A DNA stretch of 64,000 nucleotides, from the NCBI RefSeq assembly GCF_015999305.1, contig NZ_JAEAGP010000001.1:248001-312000 (forward strand), in the 5' to 3' direction. The translations under genes and the position numbers were made by a program. This document shows, piece by piece, positions 8,439-17,550 of this stretch; positions within the stretch are counted from its first letter, which is position 1; each line of letters opens with the position of its first letter. Origin of the DNA: Erythrobacter sp. YJ-T3-07 (lineage in GTDB: Bacteria > Pseudomonadota > Alphaproteobacteria > Sphingomonadales > Sphingomonadaceae). The notes below the pieces were generated by a model. It ran no database searches and had not been told where the DNA came from. It worked only from the letters and a program-made list of their open reading frames with translations.

Positions 8439-9434
8439 ATGGCTGCAGCATTTCCCTCGACCCGCCTTCGTCGCACCCGCACCCACGACTGGAGCCGCCG
8501 GCTTCACCGTGAGACCACGCTTTCTCCCGCCGACCTGATCTGGCCGCTGTTCGTGATCGAGGGGGAGGGGCAGGAGCAACCCGTCGCCAGCCTGCCCGGT
8601 GTCAGCCGCTGGTCGGTCGATCTGCTGGTGGAGCGCGTGGGCGAGGCAATCGACCTCGGCATCCCGTGCGTCGCGCTGTTTCCGAACACGCCCGCGCAGC
8701 TTCGCAGCGAAACCGCGGAAGAGGCCTGGAACCCCGATAACCTGCTCTGCCGCGCGGTCCGCGCCATTCGTGAGCGCTATGGCGATGCGATCGGCGTGAT
8801 CTGCGACGTCGCGCTCGATCCCTATACCAGCCATGGGCAGGATGGCTTGCTGGACGAGCATAACTATGTCGCCAACGATGCCACGATCGACGCACTGGTG
8901 AAACAGTCTCTCAACCAGGCTGCGGCAGGTGCCGACGTGATCGCCCCGTCGGACATGATGGACGGGCGCGTTGGCGCGATCCGGCAGGCGCTGGAAGAAG
9001 CCGGGCACTCCAACGTCCAGATCATGAGCTACGCCGCCAAGTTCGCCTCCGCGTTCTACGGTCCGTTCCGCGATGCGGTGGGCACGGGCGGCAGGCTGAA
9101 GGGCGACAAGCGCACCTACCAGCTTGACCCCGGCAACAGCGACGAAGCGATGCGCGAGATCGCGCTCGACATTGCCGAGGGTGCCGACAGCGTGATGGTC
9201 AAGCCGGGCCTTGCCTATCTCGACATCATCCGCATGGCGCGCGACCGCTTCGACGTGCCGATTTTCGCTTATCAGGTGAGCGGTGAATACGCGCTGGTCG
9301 AGGCGGGTGTTGCCGCCGGCGTGGGCGAGCGCGCTCCGCTGGTGATGGAAAAGCTGATCGCGTTCAAGCGCGCAGGATGCGCCGGCATTCTGACCTATTA
9401 CGCGCCTTTCGCGGCGCGCCTTCTTACCGGCTGA
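8439..9434 (+). CDS. hemB: delta-aminolevulinic acid dehydratase (porphobilinogen synthase)
   Basis: 331 residues, the usual HemB length. The enzyme condenses two 5-aminolevulinate molecules to porphobilinogen for haem and chlorophyll. Both active-site lysines are visible: YAAKFASAFYGPFRD and the Schiff-base lysine in VMVKPGLAYLDI. The metal-binding loop reads CDVALDPYTSHGQDG, with Asp/Ala where the zinc enzymes have cysteines, so this is the Mg-dependent type common in alphaproteobacteria. The open frame extends upstream to 8286, inside the M23 gene; ATG 8439 gives the family N-terminus. Confidence 0.95.
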   Translation: MAAAFPSTRLRRTRTHDWSRRLHRETTLSPADLIWPLFVIEGEGQEQPVASLPGVSRWSVDLLVERVGEAIDLGIPCVALFPNTPAQLRSETAEEAWNPDNLLCRAVRAIRERYGDAIGVICDVALDPYTSHGQDGLLDEHNYVANDATIDALVKQSLNQAAAGADVIAPSDMMDGRVGAIRQALEEAGHSNVQIMSYAAKFASAFYGPFRDAVGTGGRLKGDKRTYQLDPGNSDEAMREIALDIAEGADSVMVKPGLAYLDIIRMARDRFDVPIFAYQVSGEYALVEAGVAAGVGERAPLVMEKLIAFKRAGCAGILTYYAPFAARLLTG

Positions 9435-9439
9435 GCCGC

Positions 9440-9997
9440 GTGGGCGAATTCCGGCATCAAACCGACCGGCTGATCCTGCGCGACTGGCGCGAGGAGGACT
9501 GGCCGCTTTTCTGGGAAGGGACCAACACGCCTGCGGTCATGCGCTGGCTGGGCGGGGTGTGCGATGCGGACAAGCGGGCCGGGGCGCAGGATCGCCTGCT
9601 GAGCTATCAGCGCGATCACGGCCACACCTTCTGGGTGGTCGAGCGCAAGGCTGATGGCGCGATCCTTGGCTTTTGCGGGCTCAAGCGGTGCAACCAGGCG
9701 GGTGGGCCGCTGGGCATGATGGAGGTTGGCTGGCGGCTGCGCGAGGATGCGTGGGGCCAGGGCTATGCCAGGGAGGCGGCCAGCGCCTCGCTCGACCTCG
9801 CGTTCGAGCGTTTCGGGGCCGATGAGGTCGTCGCGCTGACCGTGGCGCGCAACACCGCGAGCTGGGGTCTGATGGTGCGGCTGGGCATGCAGCGGCGCGA
9901 GGATCTGGACTTTCCCAATGCCGATTTCGATCCGGAAGAGCCGACGATCATCGTATACTCGATCACCCGGCGCGAATGGCAGGTAGCGCGTGGCTGA
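9440..9997 (+). CDS. GNAT family N-acetyltransferase (RimJ/RimL-like), first of a tandem pair
   Basis: 185 residues from a GTG start 6 bases after hemB. The layout is that of RimJ/RimL-type GNATs: TDRLILRDWREEDW at the N-terminus, then the acetyl-CoA-binding motif A region (RLREDAWGQGYAREAA), and the C-terminal RLGMQRREDLDF. Such enzymes transfer acetyl from acetyl-CoA to amino groups; the substrate cannot be told. A longer frame from 9377 would overlap hemB, so the GTG at 9440 is preferred. It overlaps the next, clearly paralogous gene by 8 bases. Confidence 0.87.
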   Translation: MGEFRHQTDRLILRDWREEDWPLFWEGTNTPAVMRWLGGVCDADKRAGAQDRLLSYQRDHGHTFWVVERKADGAILGFCGLKRCNQAGGPLGMMEVGWRLREDAWGQGYAREAASASLDLAFERFGADEVVALTVARNTASWGLMVRLGMQRREDLDFPNADFDPEEPTIIVYSITRREWQVARG

Positions 9998-10559
9998 GTC
10001 GATCCTCGAGACCGAGCGACTGCGGTTGCGCCGGATCGAGCCGGGCGATGCCCAGCTGCAGTTCCGCCTGCTCAACACCCCGGCGGTGATGCACCATCTG
10101 GGTGGGCCGCTTTCTGTGGAGGCGATCGAGCAGAAGCACAGCAAATCGATGGACCTTCACGAGCACGAGGGTTTCAGCTTCCTGTTCCTGATCGAGCGCG
10201 ACACCGACGAGTTCGTGGGGCACTGCGGGCTCAAGCGCGTCGATGCGGAGGGTGCACGCAACCCCGGCGACTTCGAGATCGGCTGGCTGATCCGCGAGGA
10301 CCGCTGGCGGCGCGGCTATGCCATCGAAGCGGTCCGCGCGGTGCTGCGCTGGGCCTTTGTCGATCACGATGCGCCGCACGTCGTCGCGCTGACATCGCAT
10401 GCCAACGAGCCGAGCTGGCGGCTGATGGAACGGCTGGGGATGGAGCGGCGCGAAGACCTCGACTTCGAGAACCCGCGCTTCCCGCCGGAGGACAACCCGA
10501 CCATCCTTTACTCGCTCGGCCGAGAGGCGTGGGACGCCCAAGACCGGCACGCGGCATGA
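9990..10559 (+). CDS. GNAT family N-acetyltransferase, second of a tandem pair
   Basis: 189 residues, GTG start. It has the same architecture as the gene just upstream, and the C-terminal motif RLGMERREDLDFENPRF is nearly the same as the neighbour's RLGMQRREDLDFPNADF, so the two arose by tandem duplication. The CoA-binding loop is IREDRWRRGYAIEA. The start overlaps the end of the first copy by 8 bases, and the stop overlaps the next gene's ATG, so translation of all three is probably coupled. Substrate unknown. Confidence 0.88.
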   Translation: MAESILETERLRLRRIEPGDAQLQFRLLNTPAVMHHLGGPLSVEAIEQKHSKSMDLHEHEGFSFLFLIERDTDEFVGHCGLKRVDAEGARNPGDFEIGWLIREDRWRRGYAIEAVRAVLRWAFVDHDAPHVVALTSHANEPSWRLMERLGMERREDLDFENPRFPPEDNPTILYSLGREAWDAQDRHAA

Positions 10560-12778
10560 GCGCACCTGTGCGTCCTCTGCCGTTCCGGGCGCTGTTCGTC
10601 GCGACGATCCTGCTCGGCAGCTTTCTGCTGTTCCTCGTCCAGCCGCTGGTCGCGCGGCTTGCGCTGCCGCAGCTGGGTGGTGCGCCGGCGGTGTGGAACA
10701 GCGCGATGTTGGTCTATCAGGCGCTGCTGCTGGGCGGTTATGCCTATGCCCACGCGATCTCCCGGCTGACGATCCGGCGGCAGGCGCTGATCCACCTCGC
10801 GCTGATGGTGGTCGCGCTGGTCTTCCTGCCCATCGCGCTGGCCGATGTGCCGCGGCCCAGCGGGTACGAGGTGTTCTGGGTCCCGCTGCTGCTGGTCGCC
10901 ACCATCGGTGCGCCCTTCTTCGTGATTGCCGCGCAGGCCCCGCTGATCCAGCGCTGGTATGCTGCCGAGCCGTCCGCAGGCGACCCCTACTGGCTCTACG
11001 CCGCTTCCAACATCGGCAGTTTTGCAGGCCTGCTGAGCTATCCACTCCTGCTCGAGCCCAATCTGCCGCTGGCGGGCCAGAGCATTGTCTGGGCGGCGGG
11101 CTACGGCGTGCTGATCGTGTGCATGGGTCTGCTCGCCTGGACCCGGTGGCGCACGCCCGATGTCGCTGCGCAGGGCCCGGCGGAGGGAGACGATGCCGAG
11201 CCGATCGGCTGGCGGCGGATCGCGCTGTGGCTCGCACTGTCCGCTGTCCCATCGGGCCTGATGCTCTCGACCACCACGCATCTGACCACCGACATCGTCG
11301 CGATGCCGCTGCTGTGGGTGCTGCCACTGGGGCTCTACCTGCTCAGCTTCGTGTTCGCATTCAACGCCCGCAGCACGCTGGGCTTCGCGCTCGCCCGCAC
11401 TGCACCCACTGTGATCCTGCTGGTCGGCGCGATGGCGATGGTCAGCCGCGGAGCGGACGGGATCTCGATCGCGATCGCGGCGGTGCTGATGCTGTTCGTG
11501 GTCGCAACCGCGCTCCATCGCCGCCTCTATGCCACGCGCCCGGAGCCTGCCCGGCTGACCCTGTTTTACCTCGTGATGAGCGCCGGGGGTGCGCTGGGCG
11601 GGCTGTTCGCCGCGATCGTTGCGCCGCTGCTGTTCGACTGGGTGTGGGAGCATCCGCTGCTGGTGCTCGCTGCCGCTGCGCTCCTCCCGCAGACCCCGCT
11701 GGTGCCGTGGATGGACCGGCTGGGGCTGAGCGCACGCCAGCGCAGGGTGGCACGGCTGGCTCTCGTTCTAGGGGCGGCGCTGCTCGGCTGGTGGATGACC
11801 CGGGCGATCGACGCGCAGGGGGACATGACGGTCCACCTCCTGCTGCTCGCCATCGCGCTGCTGGGTGTGCTGGCGCTGGGCAACCGATGGGCGTTCCTCG
11901 CGATCCTGCTGATCCTGATGCTCGCGCGCGGAGGCTGGATCACGCTGGGCGAAAGCGCGGCGGGGATTCGCGAACGCAGCTATTTCGGCGTCTACACCGT
12001 GCGCCAGTTCGCCAATCCGCCGACCCGCGTACTGTCGCACGGGACCACGATCCACGGGCGACAGTTCCTCGATCCCGAGCGGCGCGACCTGCCGACCAGC
12101 TATTACGGGCCGACCTCGGGCGTGGGCCTTGCCCTGTCGGCGGCGGACGCGATCTACGGAGACGAGGCGCAGATCGGCGTGATCGGCCTCGGGACCGGCA
12201 CGCTCGCCTGTTACCGCGAGCCGGGGCAGCGCTACACCTTCTACGAGATCGACCCGATGGTGGTCGACTACTCACGCAACGGGGTGTTCACCTACCTCAG
12301 CGACTGCGCGCCCGATGCGCAGATCCACCTGGGCGATGCGCGGCTGGAGCTGGAGGCGGAGCCTGCCCAGCAATACGACATCCTCGCAGTCGACGCGTTC
12401 AGCTCCGACGCGATCCCGCTGCACCTGCTGACCCGCGAGGCGATGCATGCCTATGGCCGTGCGCTGAAGCCCGACGGGCTGATGCTGATCCACATCTCCA
12501 ACCGCTACGTAAACCTGCGGCCGGTGATCGCTGCGCATGCGCTGGAGAACGGCTGGATCGCGCTGATGCGCGCCGATCCGGGCGATCCGGAGCAGGGCAT
12601 CTCGGCCAGCTACTGGGTCGCCATCGCCAGCGATGCGGTGCCGATGGCCAAGCTGCTGCAATCCAGCCCGCAGACCAACTGGATCGAACTGGGCGACCCG
12701 CGCGGCCCCGCGTGGACCGACGATTTCGCCTCGATCCTGCCCTATCTCGACTGGGGCACCATACTGGGAGACAGATGA
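10556..12778 (+). CDS. fused membrane/spermidine-synthase-like protein
   Basis: 740 residues starting at an ATGA overlap with the preceding GNAT gene. The first 470 or so residues hold around ten or more hydrophobic segments (for example FRALFVATILLGSFLLFLVQ). The C-terminal 250 residues form a spermidine-synthase-like Rossmann domain with IGVIGLGTGTLACY as the SAM-binding glycine loop and DAFSSDAIPLHLLTREA as the catalytic-region signature. Fused MFS/spermidine synthase proteins are common in alphaproteobacteria and their real substrate is not established. The frame begins upstream at 10529, but the ATG at 10556 is the better start. Confidence 0.88.
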   Translation: MSAPVRPLPFRALFVATILLGSFLLFLVQPLVARLALPQLGGAPAVWNSAMLVYQALLLGGYAYAHAISRLTIRRQALIHLALMVVALVFLPIALADVPRPSGYEVFWVPLLLVATIGAPFFVIAAQAPLIQRWYAAEPSAGDPYWLYAASNIGSFAGLLSYPLLLEPNLPLAGQSIVWAAGYGVLIVCMGLLAWTRWRTPDVAAQGPAEGDDAEPIGWRRIALWLALSAVPSGLMLSTTTHLTTDIVAMPLLWVLPLGLYLLSFVFAFNARSTLGFALARTAPTVILLVGAMAMVSRGADGISIAIAAVLMLFVVATALHRRLYATRPEPARLTLFYLVMSAGGALGGLFAAIVAPLLFDWVWEHPLLVLAAAALLPQTPLVPWMDRLGLSARQRRVARLALVLGAALLGWWMTRAIDAQGDMTVHLLLLAIALLGVLALGNRWAFLAILLILMLARGGWITLGESAAGIRERSYFGVYTVRQFANPPTRVLSHGTTIHGRQFLDPERRDLPTSYYGPTSGVGLALSAADAIYGDEAQIGVIGLGTGTLACYREPGQRYTFYEIDPMVVDYSRNGVFTYLSDCAPDAQIHLGDARLELEAEPAQQYDILAVDAFSSDAIPLHLLTREAMHAYGRALKPDGLMLIHISNRYVNLRPVIAAHALENGWIALMRADPGDPEQGISASYWVAIASDAVPMAKLLQSSPQTNWIELGDPRGPAWTDDFASILPYLDWGTILGDR

Positions 12779-13356
12779 TGACCGACACGATCAGCAGACC
12801 CGGCGTGCGCCTGATCGAGATTCACGGCAAGGCGCCGCAAATCCACGAGAGCGCCTTCATCGCGCCCGGCTGCACGATCGTGGGCGATGTCACGATCGGG
12901 GCGGGCAGCTCGATCTGGTACAACTGCGTGCTGCGCGCCGATGTCAGCAGCATCACGATCGGGGAACGGACCAATGTGCAGGATGGCAGCGTGCTCCACT
13001 GCGACGGGCCTTCGCCGCAATATCCCGATGGCTGCCCGCTGGTGATCGGCGACGACGTGCTGATCGGCCACATGGCGATGGTCCACGGCTGCATTATCGA
13101 GGATCGCGGCTTCGTAGGCCTGGGCGCGATTGCGATGAACAAGGCGGTGATCGCCAGCGATGCGATGCTGGCCGCAGGCGCGATGCTGACCGAGACCAAG
13201 GTGATGGGCGCGCGCGAGCTGTGGGGCGGCCGCCCTGCGCGCAAGATGCGCGATCTCGACGATGCGGCGATTGCCGGCATGAAGCTGGGCGTGGCGCACT
13301 ACGCCGAAAACGCGAAGCACCACGCGGCGGCGGTCGCTGCAGGCGAGCAGCCCTGA
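12775..13356 (+). CDS. gamma-carbonic-anhydrase family hexapeptide-repeat protein
   Basis: 193 residues made largely of left-handed beta-helix hexapeptides (IVGDVTIGAGSSIWY, VLRADVSSITIGERTNVQDG). Metal-site histidines are present in SVLHCDG and in GHMAMVHGC, matching the three His ligands of gamma-class carbonic anhydrases (YrdA/PaaY relatives). Many members have weak or no anhydrase activity, so the enzymatic role is open. The gene begins with ATGATG overlapping the stop of the spermidine-synthase-like gene, so the two are probably cotranslated. Confidence 0.9.
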   Translation: MMTDTISRPGVRLIEIHGKAPQIHESAFIAPGCTIVGDVTIGAGSSIWYNCVLRADVSSITIGERTNVQDGSVLHCDGPSPQYPDGCPLVIGDDVLIGHMAMVHGCIIEDRGFVGLGAIAMNKAVIASDAMLAAGAMLTETKVMGARELWGGRPARKMRDLDDAAIAGMKLGVAHYAENAKHHAAAVAAGEQP

Positions 13357-13532
13357 CACACCTGACACACAGTCCAGGGGTTGAAACCCGCTCGATCGAC
13401 GGGCGCGAATTGATCGCCTGTCTCGATCAGGAGCGATTGGGATGCGCACAAGAATACGGACCATGGGAAAGAACGGCCTGACCATGCCATGGCAGAGCAT
13501 CTGTAGGACAGTGCGCAATCGCGCCGAGTGCG

Positions 13533-13811
13533 ATGGCGCGCCCCAAGGCTGACCTCCCCGATGCGCAGGCGCTGCGCGCGCTGGTCCGCTCGGGCGAATT
13601 GCGCGTGCGGGTAACGCCCGGCGCACGCACCGAATCGCTCGCGATCGTCGACGGCGGCGTTCAGGCGAAGGTCCGCGCAAAGCCGCAGGACGGCGCAGCC
13701 AATACCGCGGTCGCGGAACTGGTTGCCAAGGCGCTCGGCATCCCCAAATCGCGCTGCACGCTGTTGCGCGGCGCAACTTCGCGCGAAAAGGTGCTGGGCG
13801 TTACGCTTTAA
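13533..13811 (+). CDS. DUF167 (YggU) family protein
   Basis: 92 residues. The family motif GVQAKVRAKPQDGAANTAV is present, and the chain ends with the usual TLLRGATSREKVLGV. DUF167 proteins are small, widespread and of unknown function. The 176 bases before it hold no other gene that I can see. Its last 11 bases overlap the end of the convergent DUF1275 gene. Confidence 0.9.
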   Translation: MARPKADLPDAQALRALVRSGELRVRVTPGARTESLAIVDGGVQAKVRAKPQDGAANTAVAELVAKALGIPKSRCTLLRGATSREKVLGVTL

Positions 13812-14442
13812 CGGGCGCGATGCGCGTTGCCGCCAGGCACAGCGCCAGCGCCAGCCCGCCCGCGACCCACAGCGAGGCGGCGCCCCAGTGCATCGCGAGC
13901 ACCCCGCCGCACAGCGCGCCGACCAGCAGGCTGACCCACAGCAGCGCGAAGGGCAGCGGATCGGCCTTGCGGTCTCCGGACAGGCGATCGGCGATCAATT
14001 GCCCCGTGCGCACCAGCGCGCCGGTCATGTAGGTCAGCCCCACCGGGCTCTCGCGATTGGCGCTGAGCACGGTGTTGAGCGCACCCATCGCGATCACCAG
14101 CAGACCGAGCGAGATCTCGCGCAGCTCCGCCACCCGTGCCAACGCCGCGCAGATCAGCAGCGTGGCAACCAACCCGGTCACCACCACCTTGCGTCGTGAC
14201 GCCACCCGGTCCCCCACCAGCGTGCCCGTCACCACCCCGATCACGAAACCCGCGATCAGCAGCGCGGGCACCGCCACGCGGCTAGCCCCCTCGGCCAGAT
14301 CGCGCGCGAGAAGCGTGGTGTTGCCGGTCATGAAGGACACGAAATAGCCGTTCAGCTGGAGATAGCCGGTAACGTCCACGAAGCCAGCCAGTCCGGCGAC
14401 GGCATAGGCGAAGAGACGCTGCGGAGGCGTGAAGCGCTGCAT
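13801..14442 (-). CDS. DUF1275 (YoaK) family membrane protein
   Basis: 213 residues from ATG 14442 (14469 is an alternative). About six hydrophobic segments are visible. The conserved GFVDVTGYLQLNGYFVSFMTGN near residues 20-40 is the DUF1275/YoaK signature. Function is unknown; members are sometimes described as putative transporters. The open frame runs up to 14664 but the extra part is arginine/serine-rich and not membrane-like. The stop overlaps the convergent DUF167 gene by 11 bases. Confidence 0.87.
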   Translation of the reverse strand: MQRFTPPQRLFAYAVAGLAGFVDVTGYLQLNGYFVSFMTGNTTLLARDLAEGASRVAVPALLIAGFVIGVVTGTLVGDRVASRRKVVVTGLVATLLICAALARVAELREISLGLLVIAMGALNTVLSANRESPVGLTYMTGALVRTGQLIADRLSGDRKADPLPFALLWVSLLVGALCGGVLAMHWGAASLWVAGGLALALCLAATRIAPVKA

Positions 14443-14560
14443 GCAGGTGGCGGTACACTGCGCGCGCATAGGATTGAAGATGCGGCGGTGGTGCTGTCGT
14501 GACGTCAGTATTCGCGCCGACCTCTCTATCCCGTCAGCCGGGGTGACGAGGAAGAAGAGG

Positions 14561-16153
14561 TCAGTCCCGCACCAGCGCCTGCAGCGCCTCGATCCGGTCC
14601 GCCTCGTGCGGGGGCTTGTCCCAGCGGATGCGGTGGATGCGGGGGAAGCGCATCGCGAGGCCACTCTTGTGGCGCTTGCTCGCGTGGACCGAATCGAACG
14701 CGACCTCGAACACCAGGCTCCGGTCGGTCTCGCGCACGGGCCCGAAGCGGTTGACCGTGTTCTGGCGTACGTGGCGGTCGATCTTTTTCAGCTCGGCATC
14801 GGTGAAGCCCGAATAGGCCTTGCCCACCGGCAGCAGGTCCGCGCCCGCATCAGGATCGCCGTCCCAGCAGCCGAAGGTGTAATCGGAATAGAAGCTGGAG
14901 CGTTTGCCTGACCCACGCTGCGCGTACATCAGCACGCAGTCGACCAGCAGCGGGTCGCGCTTCCACTTGTACCATAGCCCGGTGCGGCGGCCCGGGACGT
15001 AGGGCGAATCGCGGCGTTTGAGCATCAGCCCTTCGATCGCGTCGTCGCGTGCGCCTTCGCGGATCTGCGCCAGATGCTCGAAATCGCGCGCTTCGACGAT
15101 GGCGCTGAGGTCGAAGCGCTCGGACGGCAGCCGCGCCATCAGCGCTTCGAGCGCCGCGCGCCGCTCGTGCCACGGCTTGTCGCGCAGGTTCTCCCCATCG
15201 AGCGAGAGGACATCGTAGACGCGCACGAAGGCGGGGCTTTCGGCCAGCATCTTCTTGCTGACGGTCTTGCGCCCCAGCCGCTGCTGCAGCGCGTTGAAGC
15301 TCGCCGCGCCTCCCGCTTCGCCGCCCTGCGTGCTGCCCTGCACCAGCAATTCGCCATCGAGGATCGCGGGAAAGTCGAGCGCCGGCAGCATTTCGGGGAA
15401 GGTGTGCGAAATATCGTCGCCGCCGCGCGAAAAAAGCCGCGTCTCTTCTCCGGCATGGACCAGCTGCACGCGAATCCCGTCCCACTTCCACTCGGCGACA
15501 TAGTCGTCGAGGCTGACCACCGTGTCTTCCAGCGGATGCGCGAGCATGAAGGGCTTGAACAGCGGGATACCGGCCATGTCGGGCGGGTCCGCACCCTCGG
15601 CGGCCCAGGCGAACAGTTCGGGATAGGGCGGGGCGAGGCCGTGCCAGTATTCCTCGACCTCCTCGACCGGCACATCGAACGCATCGGCAAAGGCGACCTT
15701 GGCGAGCCGGGCGGAAATGCCGATCCGCATCGCCCCGGTGGCGAGCTTGAGGAGGGCGTAGCGGCCCGACACATCGAGCCGGTCGAGCAGCGCGGGCAGT
15801 TCGGTCAGCACGGACTTGCGCGTCATCCCCTTGAGCAGCTCCACCGTCTCGCTCACGCTCGGCGGGGAAGGCGCATCGTCGGGTTGGGGCCACAGCAGGC
15901 TCGCCGTTTCCGCCGTGTCACCCACGAAATCGCGGCTGAGCGTCCACAGCACGGGATCGACCCGTTCCTTCAGCAAGGTGCGAATGGTGGAGGATTTGAC
16001 TGCGGGAAAGTCCAGCCCGTCGCTGAGCGCGGCGAGTGCCCAGCCGCGGTCGGGATCGGGCGTGGCGCGCAGATATTCGCCGATCAGGCGCAGTTTCTCG
16101 TTGCGGCTGCGGGTGTAGACCAGCGCGTCGATCAGGGCGGCGAATTGCTCCAT
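14561..16153 (-). CDS. ATP-dependent DNA ligase (ligase-associated DNA damage response type)
   Basis: 530 residues. The adenylation lysine sits in motif I EWKWDGIRVQLV (about residues 211-222); motif III-like DFPAILDGELLV, motif IV EGLMLKRRDSPYVPG and motif V LWYKWKRDPLLVD follow in order. The N-terminal 200 residues form the helical DNA-binding domain. This is the stand-alone ligase of the bacterial cluster that also encodes a metallo-beta-lactamase exonuclease, a helicase and a phosphoesterase. The exonuclease is present at 17551-18585 on the same strand, with two unrelated genes between them. Confidence 0.93.
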   Translation of the reverse strand: MEQFAALIDALVYTRSRNEKLRLIGEYLRATPDPDRGWALAALSDGLDFPAVKSSTIRTLLKERVDPVLWTLSRDFVGDTAETASLLWPQPDDAPSPPSVSETVELLKGMTRKSVLTELPALLDRLDVSGRYALLKLATGAMRIGISARLAKVAFADAFDVPVEEVEEYWHGLAPPYPELFAWAAEGADPPDMAGIPLFKPFMLAHPLEDTVVSLDDYVAEWKWDGIRVQLVHAGEETRLFSRGGDDISHTFPEMLPALDFPAILDGELLVQGSTQGGEAGGAASFNALQQRLGRKTVSKKMLAESPAFVRVYDVLSLDGENLRDKPWHERRAALEALMARLPSERFDLSAIVEARDFEHLAQIREGARDDAIEGLMLKRRDSPYVPGRRTGLWYKWKRDPLLVDCVLMYAQRGSGKRSSFYSDYTFGCWDGDPDAGADLLPVGKAYSGFTDAELKKIDRHVRQNTVNRFGPVRETDRSLVFEVAFDSVHASKRHKSGLAMRFPRIHRIRWDKPPHEADRIEALQALVRD

Positions 16154-16243
16154 TTCTCAATCCGTTCTTGCGCACGGCGCTGGGCGTGCGATGATTGCCG
16201 CCGGGCGCATCGCGCGCCCCGCCATTCCACCGGAGAGACTGCC

Positions 16244-16552
16244 ATGAAGACCGCCCTTTTTGCCCTGCCGCTGCTGCTTGCGACCACCGTCGCCCCCGCA
16301 ATCGCGCAGGACGACCATTCCGGCCACGAAGAGGCCGCTACCGCCTACACGATCGAGACCCCGATCGAGACGCTGATGGCGAACGAGACGACCAAGGCGA
16401 TCGTCCTCGCCGAGCTTCCTGGCCTCGACGAACATCCCGCCTATGGCCAGTTCAAGGCGCTGAGCCTCAAGGCCGTGCAGCCCTTCTCGCAAGGCGTGAT
16501 CACCGACGAGAAGCTGACCGCGATCTCGGCGAAGCTGGCCGAAATCAAGTAG
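16244..16552 (+). CDS. small secreted protein of unknown function
   Basis: 102 residues. A clear Sec signal peptide (MKTALFALPLLLATTVAPAIAQ, cleavage after AIAQ about residue 22) is followed by a short His/Asp-rich stretch DDHSGHEEA that could bind a metal. The mature domain is helical, about 70 residues (ETLMANETTKAIVLAELPG; the rest ends in ISAKLAEIK). I do not recognise a family. A GAGAG ribosome-binding site lies upstream. It lies between the ligase and VIT genes and is transcribed away from the ligase. Confidence 0.75.
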   Translation: MKTALFALPLLLATTVAPAIAQDDHSGHEEAATAYTIETPIETLMANETTKAIVLAELPGLDEHPAYGQFKALSLKAVQPFSQGVITDEKLTAISAKLAEIK

Positions 16553-16808
16553 GGCCGTCTGACCTATGGCCGGTGTCCGCCTGTTGTCGGGCACCGGTCG
16601 CACTCCCCTCGCGGGGCCGAGCGTCGGCAACCGGCCCTTGTGGGCGCGGCGATAGCAGGTCGCGTCGGTCGAAGCGGCGAAGAGTCCCATGCGGCGATAA
16701 CCAAGGATCGGCCGGATAGCTCCCGTCCGGGCCCGGATGCGTATCGAATGGGCGCAGTTGCGCGGCGCAAGGGGCGGTGGCACATCCTGTCGCCACGGGG
16801 GGCACGCC

Positions 16809-17513
16809 ATGAGTCGACTTGGTTCACACATCGAAGCGCACGCAACATCGCGGATCGGATGGCTTCGCGCCGCGGTCATGGGGGCCAACGACGGGATCGT
16901 GTCGACCGCCAGCCTGATCATCGGTGTCGCATCGGCCAGTGCCAGCACGAATGGCGTGCTGGTTGCGGGCATTTCCGCGCTCTTTGCCGGTGCGATGTCG
17001 ATGGCTGCGGGCGAATATGTCTCGGTCAGTTCGCAAGCCGATACCGAAAAGGCCGATCTTGCGCGCGAAGCCGCCGAGCTGGCCGATCAACCCGACCAGG
17101 AACTCGCCGAACTGACGAAGCTGTACGAGGAGCGCGGGGTGCAGCCCGAAACCGCGCTTGCCGTTGCCCAGCAGATGACCGCGTTCGATGCGCTGGGCGC
17201 GCATAGCCGGGACGAACTCGGCATTTCGCACGCGACGAAGGCGCGCCCGCTGCAGGCTGCGGTTACCTCCGCGCTGACCTTCACGGCCGGCGCGGCGGCG
17301 CCGCTGGTGGTGGTGCCGCTTGCCGCGCCGCAGATGCTGGTCCCGGCGGTGGGCGTGATTTCGCTCGTCTGCCTTGCCGTGCTGGGTGCGCTGGGTGCGC
17401 GGACCGGCGGCGCGCCGATCCTGCCGTCCGTGCTGCGGGTGGTCTTCTGGGGAGCGCTCGCGATGGCGGTCACCGCAGGGGTGGGCAAGCTGTTCGGTGT
17501 CGCGGTGGGATAG
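16809..17513 (+). CDS. VIT1/CCC1 family metal (iron/manganese) transporter
   Basis: 234 residues. The N-terminal motif GWLRAAVMGANDGIVSTASL and the adjacent GAMSMAAGEYVSVSSQAD are diagnostic for the VIT family, which moves Fe2+ or Mn2+ across membranes. A charged cytoplasmic helix (ELAELTKLYEERGVQPETA) separates it from the three C-terminal membrane segments, as in plant VIT1. There is no ferritin-like domain. The frame opens at 16737, but ATG 16809 gives the family start. The preceding 256 bases contain a GC hairpin near 16568-16599 but no gene that I can see. Confidence 0.92.
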   Translation: MSRLGSHIEAHATSRIGWLRAAVMGANDGIVSTASLIIGVASASASTNGVLVAGISALFAGAMSMAAGEYVSVSSQADTEKADLAREAAELADQPDQELAELTKLYEERGVQPETALAVAQQMTAFDALGAHSRDELGISHATKARPLQAAVTSALTFTAGAAAPLVVVPLAAPQMLVPAVGVISLVCLAVLGALGARTGGAPILPSVLRVVFWGALAMAVTAGVGKLFGVAVG

Positions 17514-17550
17514 CAGGCGAGGCTTTCGCTGCTTCCTCGGGTCATCCCCG

